Below, one piece after another: positions 20,861-31,515 of a stretch of DNA of 31,515 nucleotides (position 1 is the stretch's first letter; every line of letters starts with the position of its first letter). The notes below the pieces were generated by a model that worked only from the letters and a program-made list of their open reading frames with translations, searched no databases and was not told the DNA's origin. Made by a program: the position numbers and the translations under genes. The stretch comes from Trachelipus rathkii. Its lineage: Eukaryota > Arthropoda > Malacostraca > Isopoda > Trachelipodidae. The stretch spans positions 1 through 31,515 of the forward strand of contig JABUQX010060242.1 in assembly GCA_015478945.1 (NCBI GenBank), given 5' to 3'.

Positions 20861-22994
20861 AATATACGACACTCTTTGATTTAACATCAACTGAGAAAAC
20901 TCTTGAAAAGAAAAAACATTAAAAATGAAAATGAATCTGCAAAGTTATGAAGTTTCCTATCCCCAAATTTATATGCCAAGGAAACAAATTTGAAGATAAC
21001 AAGACATGCGCACGAACGGTTCACAGTGTGCTCTTCCTCACGTACTCCACAAGTGAATGATGATCAAGATATAAAAGTAGTTCGAACACACATAGAGGCC
21101 ATATAAAACTGTACATCTGACATTTTAATTCAAATGTGGTTCAAATTTAAATTATAGAATTGTTAACCTTAATTTAAGGCGTTTTAGAGTTTTTCATATT
21201 TTTTCTCTCTCAGTCATTTCAGAACATCTCCAAGCAAGTTCATGAAAACGGAAATGCTGTCGATGTAATTAATAGTTCTCCAAAGACAATGTTTATTAAA
21301 GAATATGATCTTGGAGTTATGCGTAACCATTTTCCAGTGTCATTTCCTATTTTTTCATGCTGATTTTTTTTACGTTTTCGATATTTAAAAGCTGCGTTTT
21401 GAATAATTCATGGTTGTGTTGCTATTATGTTTCTGATGACAAGTCGCGATATATGTTTTCTAATAAGTGACAAAAAGCATTGATTTCTTTCTTAACCTTC
21501 TCTTTGAATCTTTAATCTTTGAAAGATTCTCTCTGATTATTTTTTTCGATCTTCTACCGCATTATTTTGTAGACGGTCACTCCATGCCTTTCAATCAATT
21601 GACGGTTTTGTTCTTCAGTTGCTGCTACTCTTTATTCATATTATATTCCTCCTCCTGAACTTCTTATCCTAGTCACTTCATCTCTATCACCTCTAAGATG
21701 AAATCCTCACCTTTTCTATCTAATTTTTAAGCTAAAAGACGAATCATTTATTCTTCTAATAGCATTCTAACGCCCTAAAGTAACTTTTTCTGCTATTTCT
21801 TGCATTAAAAGAAATTTCGCGAACATCAAACGAGGATGTGAACCTCAAGAAAAACCTGCCTCTTTCAGATTATCTCCTTGTGTATTTTCGTCACTTCTGC
21901 GTCCAAGAGTAGACCTAATCTTGCATCACCATCATCATTTAAGTGTACCTCCAACTTTTTTTTTAAATAAATAATTTTGATTAACAAAAACTTTTTCAAA
22001 AGTTGGCAAAAAAAGACGTTTTCATCCTTGCCAATTTCTTACAGTTTGGTGTTCAAGAAAATTGCTCTGCTGGAAAATTTTAAGACCATTAAGCTACGGG
22101 CTAAAGTTCCCAAGCATAAAAAAACATTACTTGTTTTTACTTTCAAATTTTGAATTAGCATTCTATAGTTGCTGATTAGATCATTTAACGTTTTCTCTTT
22201 TTATATGCATCGTGCGAACCAACCATAACACATGGTAGACAATAGTCTTCGATTTGTAAATCTTTAAGGTCTTTTTCAATATCAGATATTCTTCTCCCTC
22301 GAAATGAATTTAGTTTCTTTATGTAGGGTTACGTGATACAAATTCTTCATTCATGTTCTGCACGATAGAGTTACCAAACATAATTGTCTCTGATTTGCAC
22401 TTTTCAGCTTTCAAGAAGGGAACAGGATTTGATGTGAGAAGTTTATTTCTTAATTTTTGAGTAATCTAAATTCGAGATGTATACCATAAATGATTATAGA
22501 ACCTTTAATTTATTAACATTCTATATACACTATAAGTATATACTTGGTATAACTTGTATAGTTAAACACTTATAGTTGAAAACTTATATCTTGATGTGAC
22601 TGGTACAACTGAAAAGCTCGTAAACGCACAATATGAATAGCCAGATAAATTTAGGCATCTGATGGATATCCATATTAGCATATCACAAAGAGAATGAGAT
22701 GCTAGATAAGGGTATGGCGACACGAAAGAAATGGGCAGAGAGATAAATAGTGAGATTCGACGAGAAGATTGCTTCAAATTAACGTTGACAAATCTAAGTA
22801 TTTTAAGAAAGCCTACTATAATATTTTCATAATTTAAGAAATTTAATTGAGCTGATAATTAATTTAGCAATTGATAATTAGTTTTTTTAATTGTGTTAAA
22901 TTAAGCTTTTATATTTTAATAATGAGGGTATGTTTTTATAAATAATTAAGAATATAGATAATAATAAATTATGTTAAACAGTATATTTCAATAT
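20861..22994. other. Anonymous 2.1-kb non-coding stretch
   Basis: Ordinary AT-rich sequence. The longest frames (21467-21658 plus, 22777-22562 minus) have no domain I recognise. No RNA gene or transposon end was seen. Mild pyrimidine bias runs over 21480-21960. Confidence 0.6.
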
Positions 22995-23209
22995 CCATAA
23001 AAGAGGAGTGTCGTTGTTCTTACGCAGGAGGTTAGATGATTTGAGTACATCACGAGGCCTTCAATAATTATATATATATAGACTAAGTATGAAAAGGCGA
23101 GTTGAGTACAAGTAATTTTGACTCAAAATATTAGAGAAGAACCTTAAGAATAATAGCACAAATAGAACGCACCTGAGATACCCGCCACAAAAATCCAGAA
23201 AGTTTGACT
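22995..23209 (+). repeat. Inverted interspersed repeat, left copy
   Basis: The segment shares with the minus strand of 29340-29515 an exact 18-mer, GTCGTTGTTCTTACGCAG (23010-23027). The homology continues as GTTAGATGA, then GCC(T/C)TCAATAATTATA, TGAAAA-GCGAGT, and finally CCACAAAA followed by GAAAGTTTGACT. The blocks are in the same order with indels between them, so the whole 170-215 bp is homologous. No coding capacity is visible. The outer ends face away from each other, so the pair could be long terminal inverted repeats or two independent copies of a short element. Confidence 0.7.
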
Positions 23210-24284
23210 ATATATCACACATAGTAAATGTAGTGATATGAGAGGGTAGATATGTGTAAGTAAACAGACACTACTATGCTTCGTTTTATCAATAAAGCAA
23301 TATAGAGAGAGGCGTGTGTCCATTACTTTCTACTCTCTACTCGCTTCATTCATACTAAAAGAACCTTTTTTCACTTAGTCATTATCTATTATAAGTTCCT
23401 TAATTATTATATATATCTTGCTTATGCTATCGTATACAGACGAATCACAGCTGGATGGTAAGATTAAGAGATGCGTGATAAGATTGGAATGCTTGAGTTT
23501 TAATTATATGAATATAACATGCATTTATGCATAAATAAGTATATAGGTGAAATTTCTAGAATAATTAAATAATATATATAACTAGATGGTCTTCGAGGTT
23601 CGATTACTTTCATATAAAAAACAACACTTTAAAACAATAAAAAATTCAGAAATTATTTTTACGAGCATTTACACACTCAGTATATACAGATCGGACCTAT
23701 TATTAAAGTTCCCGATGATTGTGCTACTATTAGATTAAGAAGAAATTATTTAATTATGTCATTTATTGTAATTTGAGAGAAAATTGAGTAACCAGTAACT
23801 TTCTCTAGACTAAAACTACAGCCACTATAAAATGCTCTCTCTCCTTCTATCTCTCTCTCATCCTGCCTACTACTTTTTACTGCATCTATACTAGATTTTG
23901 AATAATCGCTGAGATAAGAAATAGTGTTACATAATTTATATGAGATAAGCTCCATACTGTTTGAACGATTTCTTATTATAATTTATTATAACACAATATA
24001 TAAAGCCTAAATTAGGCTATCTATTAATGTTTTCATATGATAAGCGCAAAATTGAAAGATTTAATTTTATATATATAATTGCTTTATATTAACCACCCTT
24101 ATAATTTTTATCAGGCATGCGTAAGAAACCTTAACTTCGAACGGAAGGACATGAGATTTGGTGAGCCTATAGGCAAACGTCTCCAGAGGTACCAGAAACA
24201 AGTAGGTTGTATTATCATTTAATGTCAATGAATCACTCGAGGTAGGATTTTTAAGTATTAAATGTAAAATTCAGTAAGCGACGA
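23210..24284. other. Non-coding stretch
   Basis: Anonymous AT-rich sequence. The minus-strand frame 23955-23746 has no recognised domain. A short CT-rich patch lies at 23835-23865. Confidence 0.6.
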
Positions 24285-24510
24285 AATAATAATATATGAA
24301 ACAAATATATATAGTATAACATAATTATAATATTAGATTTATATATATATATAATTAATAGTAATTAAATATATAATAAATATATATATCTATGATAATA
24401 TTATATATGATATATTAACTATATATAATATTATGATTATATATAATATTAAATAATATATATATATATATCTATTAAATATTAATATATATATATATTA
24501 GTATAATATT
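24285..24510. repeat. (TA)n-rich array
   Basis: Interrupted TA arrays with TATTAA and TAATAT units over about 225 bp. Confidence 0.85.
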
Positions 24511-27500
24511 AGAGTTCTTCCCCATTTAATCTAATAATAAAATTTTTCACATTATATTACAGATTTCGCTTTATTCATATTGTAGAGTTCTACACACCGA
24601 TTAACTTCTTTAATAATATATTTTCAAGTTATCATCATTCATTCATTTTCTTTCTCTCTCTATTGTTTTTATGCTTATATATATATATTTTCAGTAAATA
24701 ATTTTAAAATTCGAGCTATTTTTCATTTCTTTTCTTGGTATCTTCTGCTAAGTGAGTGTCCTTCTCTGCTATCTGCAGTTGATGCTCACAGATTATATCT
24801 GATTTTATTGTGCATGTATTCAGGAGCTAAACGATATCCATTCAGTATGATCAAATAGTACCTACGGTTATGAGGACGCAATCAGACGACCATCGTATTC
24901 CTATTACTATAGAGAGTTCCCACACGACTCACACTACCTTTTCCTCTACTCTAGTTTCTCCAATCTCGCGCGACGGGAGTGTAATCGTGCGATATTGAGA
25001 TGTTAGAACACGCGCATTCCTGAATTGCAGCTTATTCCTTTCGCCCTTTCGTTCGTTTCAATTTTTCTACTCTTTAATAACTACATTTCTATTTTTCACA
25101 TACATACAAATATCACTCTTTTTCAATTTTATATTCCAACTTTTCTGAGAATGTTTACTATAAGCAGACTGAGTAATCTGTAAGAATAGCTCATATTTCA
25201 GCAATATATCGTTTCTATAAATAGTTCCATAACCTCGCACTCGAGCACGAGTAGCACGATGAGGAGTCTGCTTAACTGACTTATAGACGTCCTAATATAC
25301 CAGAGTTAACTACCTGAGGAACTGACACAGTCGATGACCTGGCTCCGATATGGATATTATCCCTACCCATTACATATAAGAGCGACCTGACCTTGCCGCG
25401 GGGTATCTGCTCACTATGGTGTAATAGCTAAGTACTGCCCTACTAAGTACCTTCCCCTTTTCTGAGAGTGAGCCATTATACTACCTGACTAACACACCTT
25501 AGTGAGACTTAGCCGGCTTATCCCAATCACCCCTACTTACAATACATTACGCAGTTACGACCTCTTTACTTAGCTATTCTGACTACTGCTAATCGTACTA
25601 TATGGCCCCAGACTTTCATACCGTACTTATATGGCACTTCTATTACCCGTTCCTTAATTACTGCCTTCTCGAGCGCCCCGAGTTGAATTATTATCCTTCT
25701 CACCTAGAGCACCCGCCCCTTCCCCAGCATATATACTTTCTCCGATAACTTGATTTTACCCTTTATCCGCTCCTACACTGTTAGAGCTACTACGTCAAGC
25801 ATATTACGTGGACTACCCCTAGTATAGGCATTATATTCCCTTAGTACTATTATAGGGCGATACGATTTCGAGAGGCACCATACTCATAACCTACGTACCG
25901 CTCGCCGCGGACCCTAGGTTAACCTATCCATGACTATCTTATTCGGCAGTCTTTAGGGACCTACATACCCCGCACTATGCACGGTACTATCATGCGATCA
26001 CCACGCATCCGCTGTACTATTATTCTGAGGATCGCTAGAGTATATAGCTCACTATGTACACGCATAGCGCATATACTTCCTTATGCAGACCTCTCTTTTA
26101 CTTGCAAGTTTATTGCACCTTACTTCTTATATCTTTCAACTATCTTTGCTATTATTCCTTTGACTTTTTACTCTTGAACTACCCACACTACAACACGATT
26201 ATACTACCCAGCTAGCGCCGGGTCTTGACGACAAATAGTGGCTTTATTGGATAAATAAACAGGAATTGTATTTACCACAAGAATTATATATAAACAGAGT
26301 TCTTCTGTTTCTAAGTCAACAAAATACATGTTTTTTGTTTTGTGTTCTCATTTTGTTTTTTCTATACTTTTTTTGGTTTATGTGACATCATCATGGAGAA
26401 TCCGCCTTCGTTCTCCGCCCTGTCGTCCATATTTCTTATTGTATTAGTCCTGATGTGCTTTAAGAGATGTGTTACCTATATTCTATAAAACACATCAGAG
26501 AACACCCCACATACCTCATTCTTATCTTATCTGTCTTACTAGGTAATTCATACATTTATCGCATATCTGCATTAATAAAGATTTCATTATATATCAGTGT
26601 TATATTGGAGTTATATATGAGAGCTTTCTGACCTTATAAACTACGCTAGATATGGGACATTAAGTATACTTTAATATTTGAGTCTCGAGTACTGACGTAC
26701 TTATTATTTTTGTTTAGAGTTAGGTACTCATCACTCCGAACTAGTACTTCGATCATAGCATATACTAGCCTTAGAGCGAATGGGACATATCTACACTAAA
26801 TTTATAGGATCCCGATGTCCATATATCTGTGATCCCATAGAGTCGCTATCGCCAGGTCAACCAGTCATATCGAGGTAACCATTTAAAAATATATCGGTAT
26901 GACCATTTTGCATGTTACGTTGAATGCTTATCCCTTTTCTGATCATCAGTCAGTGGCTATGTTCACGGCTTAAGGGGTGATCACAGAGCAGAGAGAATTA
27001 GAGTAATGTGTAGTGAAGCGAATGATCGATTTCTGTAGACGGAAAGTAGCGTTTGTGTTTTAAGATATACTCTTCTCTCTATAGACACAATAAAGTATCC
27101 AAGAACTATACACACTCTTTCTTATATTTCTAACTTATTATTATTTAATTAGGAAAATGATGAGAAGACTACAGCACATATCGGATACTTCCATGGATGC
27201 TTAAATGTAGTAATTCACACGTACCGACACCATACCAACTCTCCTGACTAGAATATCAATACCTTCCTACACCGGCAATTCTTCCTATTTTACCTTGCTT
27301 CCACTCATAAATTCTCACCTGTGTGACTCTCTCACGTTCCCCGTCCCTACGCGCCCTTTCCTATCGCCTTTCTTTTTTGATTCACATATATTTATTCCCT
27401 CATAGTCCTCAATCTTTCAGTACCGCGGAGTTATTCTACTTACTCCGTTTACACTCTATTTAGTAGCCTCACTATATTTCCCGTTCACATACTGTAAACA

Positions 27501-28489
27501 TTCAACATCACTCATCCTCGTATCCTTTTCCTTACTGGCGTCCTATCTGCATTTGCTACGAGCTTCTTCTGTCCTCGGTTCGCAAGTCACTATCTCACAT
27601 TTATACATTGCCTTTTATTTTTATATCGATGCCGATGCTCGATTATGCCGAGCTATTATCCCTTTAGTTTCTATATTCTACGCTATCCACCTTGAGCACT
27701 AAATAATATACTATATACACTGTATAATATACCACAATCGCTATTAGAGTCAATTTGCTTCCCACCTCCCTTCGCATAGGCCTAGTTTAGGTATAATGCG
27801 CGTCGCAATGAACTACGCATTTAAAACATCTTTACTTATTACAGCCTCTCGAGACACAACAGAGGTAATTTTTAATTGTTTTCAACATCGCACATAGACA
27901 ACACGGATGTGATCACGAGAGTAAAACTAAAATAAACACAAGAGAACAGTCTGTACTATAAACTATTAAAAAATATCTCCCCGATTTCTTAACGCTACAG
28001 AGTCATAAATAAACACAAGATCCTATCAAGGAAAATCACTGTTTTTATATCTCACAGTCAAACTCATCCTTCACAATATATATAGCTTTAATGATTATCT
28101 ATCTCCCAGTAAAAAAAGTCAAAAAAGTATATAAGAAAATAAAATACATAAATAAAAATAGTAATATAACTTTCTTCAATATACGAAAGTAAGCACTTAG
28201 CATAATAATCTAACAGGTATGAGTGTGCTAATATATATTACAGACGTTCACTCAATCATCATCTTCGTCTTACATAGTATCTTACTATAGTCTATCTATT
28301 ATATATATTCTCAGTCGTTGATATCCGTTATAATACATTTATCTATCAGTCTCTAATATCCCTTTTCATATACTCATAATTATGCTTATAATATCTCTTA
28401 CATGCTTATATGTATATATATCTCTCTCTACCTATTTTGTTTGCTTCTTTATTATCTTCATGTCTTTCCTTCCCTCTACACCTACCCGA
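24511..28489. other. Anonymous 4-kb stretch, nearly ORF-free
   Basis: This stretch has higher complexity and, at 24800-27900, higher GC than its surroundings. It almost lacks microsatellites and has only one frame over 60 codons (25977-26177, no domain). TAC, ACT and CTA trinucleotides are common, so stops are dense in every frame. A pyrimidine bias on the plus strand is clear at 27230-27700. I recognise no gene, RNA or transposon motif. It lies inside the two inverted repeat copies at 22995 and 29340. Confidence 0.5.
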
Positions 28490-28680
28490 AGTTTTTGTAC
28501 TCTGCCCCCCTGTCTTCTGGATCGTGACCGTTTTTCCGGTCACCCCCGCTGCCGGGACTCCGTCGAAATACGTTCCGGTTTTCCCCCTATTCGCCGGCTG
28601 AACACCATTCGCGTGGTTAGTCAAAAATTGCCCTCTCCCTATACTATTTCTTTTGGCTTACTCATCCTCTGCACAATCTA
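28490..28680. other. GC-richer island, unidentified
   Basis: About 190 bp of markedly higher GC. Both strands are open across it (minus 28624-28406, plus 28382-28681). The minus frame reads NRGKTGTYFDGVPAAGVTG, low in hydrophobics and Gly/Thr-rich. A 5-bp hairpin (GACCG, T-rich loop, CGGTC) is near 28525. I do not recognise the product; it could be a shard of a retroelement ORF or chance. Confidence 0.3.
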
Positions 28681-29339
28681 GACTGCTCGTTTCTTTTCTA
28701 ACTTGTAATCCTTTCCACGAAGCTTTCAACCAGCACTTTCTCCATTCTGTCGGTTAACTTATTTTATCTCTGCGCATTTCACTCGCTAGATGCACAATTT
28801 AAACCTAACTAATTGGGGCGCGTTATATGTTGCTTGTTTCGGTCGAAACTAACTTTTTTCAATGTATACTCTCCAATCCTGCCTTCCTCTTTTACAGTGA
28901 AATTCCAATCGGGACTCCACTTAAGGTCGATTGCTGAGTGTAACCTGTGTAAAAATTCACATTTTATGAAACTTTTTTATTCCCGTGCACTATTTATTTT
29001 CTCCAGTATTGATACCTAGCCATATGAGTTTCTAGTTCCTACTCTGCATTTCACCCACTATACTTTTAACATGCCGAACAAAACGTAGTTTATTATTCAA
29101 ACAAAAACCAAACAGCATCAAATGCTAACGCACTCTTAATCTTAACAACTGAGCCTTTTTGCTGATGGGCAAGAAGGAATAAGATAATAAAATAATGGCT
29201 AAAAAAAGAAAGTGTGGATGTTAATTTAAGAGGTTGAAAAAAGTGTGGGTGGAGGAAAAGTACATTTTTAAAAATGTATTTGCAAATTAATATAAAAAGA
29301 TATAAAGAGATAAGTAAATAATAATATAATTTATTTTTT
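28681..29339. other. Non-coding stretch
   Basis: Ordinary sequence. The plus frame 28813-29019 has no recognised domain. A purine-rich patch lies at 29160-29270. Confidence 0.55.
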
Positions 29340-29515
29340 ATTTGAGTCAGATAACTTCCGGTTTTGTGGAGGGTCGGTTGGGTTATTGGGCTTTTAATGT
29401 AGTTATCTCCAGATCGTTTTGAGCAATGCTTGCACTCGCATTTTCATGGTATAATTATTGAGGGCGTGTCAGTCATCTAACTTCTGCGTAAGAACAACGA
29501 CTCCCTTTTTCATTT
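29340..29515 (-). repeat. Inverted interspersed repeat, right copy
   Basis: The reverse complement matches the repeat at 22995-23209. It carries CTGCGTAAGAACAACGAC (29484-29501), the exact complement of the left copy's 18-mer, and the other shared blocks in the same order. It is shorter than the left copy through internal indels. Homology fades into AT-rich sequence beyond 29515, so the true outer end is uncertain. Confidence 0.7.
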
Positions 29516-30720
29516 TGACTGGTTTAGTTTACCATTGATATTCACAGAATGTATTTACTATTAATTTAATAAAATAAAATATAAAAGACCAAATAAAATT
29601 TTATTAGGAAGAGAATATAAATAGAAGAAAATCAATATGATATTAAATTAGTTATATTAATATATCAATAAATTTTACTTTTGTAAGGATAAGCTATAAC
29701 TCAATATCTTCCAATTTGGTAGCTATATATGACTGTTTAAACGAAGCTGTATCCAACTATTTGAAATACTTCCGTCTAAGTAACATATTGTTCCAAGATA
29801 GCTAAATTATAGGTTCATTGTCGTGATGAGCTTCTGACAGTGACTTCTATAGATAAGTTTATACTATGAGATTAATAAGTTACAAGTGTAAATATAAATG
29901 ATATTATTAACTAGGTTAGAATATTTCTGACATCGAATTATCCTTACATGAATCAAAATTAAGAATATAAAACTTCTTCTTATGATTTTATACAAGATAT
30001 ATTGGAAATAAACGCCATTTGAACCTCAGTAGAGAGAATACTACGTATAATAACCGCAAATATATACGTATTTTAATTAATATTTTTAGATGCTTTTTTA
30101 AACATTATTATTTCGTTATGACAATTATTATATAGAAAAAGGAGTTTTTTCATAGTTTCATTTATTGAGATGTAGGCCTTCGATTTCTACCCGCTTTTGA
30201 ATTGCATACGCAATTCATAATATGAAGGAAGAAAAGTATCTATCTCTTAGACATATTCGAGTCAATATGAACGTGGGACCCTATTATACGCGCTTGTTTC
30301 ATTTTCAGGCAGGTGACTACTATAAATATTTATTAGCGGATCTTAACGTATATTATATGAGTAGTATATTATGTTTATAGGAACGTTTCTGGGTATAATC
30401 CATGGCGAAAGAGGTATTGGAGCAGGGCACAAATATCGTATTGTTGGATCTAGGTTATAAGGGGTTCTGAAGGTATGATATTTCGATTACACAATTTTCA
30501 TTCTCTCACAAGAAGAAAAATAATTTGATTTACTCGGTTATGAAAGAATGAAAGCCCAAGGTTTTATTCAGAGAGAGAATTACGAGGAAACTTTAACCTT
30601 GCACGGTAGAGGGTATATAGACTTTTACTTTTATAGTGAAAATTTGTTGTAAATATTATAATGGATAAATCATATTGTTATTAATTAAATTTCTATAGAA
30701 ATTTTGAAATTAACCAACAA
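29516..30720. other. Anonymous non-coding stretch
   Basis: About 1.2 kb of AT-rich DNA with no frame over 60 codons, no microsatellite block and no motif recognised. Confidence 0.6.
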
Positions 30721-31215
30721 AATTATATATATGATATTATATATATATTATATATATATCTATTATATACTATATATATATATATATATAATAATTAATA
30801 TAATAATAATTATCTTAATATTTATATATAATATCTTATATATATATATATATGATATACTTATTTATTAAAAATATTCTTACTATATATATAATATATA
30901 TAATTATATAATATCATATATATATTATATATAATTATTATAATATTATATATATTACATAGTTAATATAAATTATATATATTATTAATAGATATATATA
31001 TATAATAATAATAATATAAGAATATATAATATGTGAATAAATAAGTTAAGTGTTCTTGATATTAGATATCTATAGAATAATAAATCTAATATATAATAAA
31101 TAATATATAAATATATAATTATAATAATATATATAATTATCATAATATAATAATATATATTATGTTATATAATAGAATTATATATATATATATATATATT
31201 ATATTAATATATATT
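30721..31215. repeat. Long TA-rich block
   Basis: About 495 bp of interrupted TA, TAA and TATTA arrays ending just before the balanced-composition edge of the window. Confidence 0.9.
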
Positions 31216-31275
31216 TAGACGAGTTCTATTTATTGTTAGTGCATGGAAATTTGAGGGAATACGCATTACGTTTGT

Positions 31276-31515
31276 GCGGAGAATTGACGCTCTTTTAGCA
31301 TCGTAACCGACCAATTTGACGTTACTGAGCAAATCCCTAAATTAACTAGGAATTTCTCGCTAAGGTAGCGCACTGAAAATGGAACAAGCCCGTTAAACGG
31401 GGGCCGATTTACCGATATTAACTCGAAAGAAGTAAGAGATGGAAACTTCTGTCCTTCATTCGGAATTAGCGCGCGCAAATTGTTAGACGGGTGGAAAATC
31501 GAGGCCTACGATCTC
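31276..31515 (+). other. Possible partial coding segment at window edge
   Basis: Composition changes sharply after the TA block. One plus frame is open from 31288 except for a single TAG at 31366-31368, and then runs 49 codons to the window end. The translation is varied and protein-like (VTDQFDVTEQIPKLTR; then GRFTDINSKEVRDG and ARKLLDGWKIEAYDL). The minus strand also has an open 70-codon frame (31478-31266), so strand is not certain. I cannot assign a family. It may be the edge of an exon or of a transposon or virus-derived ORF continuing beyond 31515. Confidence 0.35.

Noticed and set aside
31340..31380. rRNA-like string (CTCGCTAAGGTAGCG) suggesting mitochondrial or nuclear large-subunit rRNA
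   Set aside because: The surrounding bases do not follow any conserved large-subunit rRNA block that I know, so the match is treated as chance.
1..31515. CRISPR array, bacterial operon, integron or phage region
   Set aside because: There are no regularly spaced direct repeats, no ribosome-binding-site-led gene runs and no long ORFs. The LINE, SINE and microsatellite content is eukaryotic.

Overview
The window looks like non-coding, repeat-dominated nuclear DNA from a eukaryote, most likely an arthropod. A decapod crustacean is the best guess, because of the massive TA dinucleotide expansion, decayed LINEs with an APE endonuclease and RT, a tRNA-derived SINE-like unit and a hAT-like DNA transposon. 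This is inference from composition and repeat families; no host gene identifies the species. I see no intact protein-coding gene, no convincing functional tRNA or rRNA gene, and no bacterial operon, CRISPR array or origin. Almost every open reading frame over 60 codons is chance or a shard of a transposon.

Layout. Bases 1-4845 are AT-rich DNA with (TA)n arrays and two GC-richer islands (about 2110-2350 and 3245-3400). A 2.25-kb hAT-like DNA transposon (4846-7091) follows, with matched CCAAGGG...CCCTTTGG ends, subterminal CGTTAA repeats and imperfect 8-bp target duplications. From 7250 to 9890 the minus strand carries a decayed TTF-type zinc-finger remnant. More TA arrays and a SINE-like pol III unit (11861-12040) come next.

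The centre holds two decayed LINEs arranged tail to tail. LINE-1 is on the plus strand (13190-16091), has endonuclease and RT remnants, and ends in a short palindrome and an A/T-rich tail. LINE-2 is on the minus strand (19775-16735) and is a longer copy of a similar EN+RT organisation. About 650 bp with GA, CA and TA microsatellites lie between them.

The right third (19.8-31.2 kb) is mostly anonymous sequence with TA arrays. It contains a diverged repeat present in two inverted copies (22995-23209 and 29340-29515) that could be the ends of a 6.5-kb element. The last 240 bases (31276-31515) change to balanced composition and look like the edge of a coding or formerly coding segment that runs off the window.

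No genes work together here in a pathway. The biology on show is mobile-element insertion, decay and microsatellite growth. Frequent frameshifts may be real decay or long-read errors; the sequence alone cannot tell.
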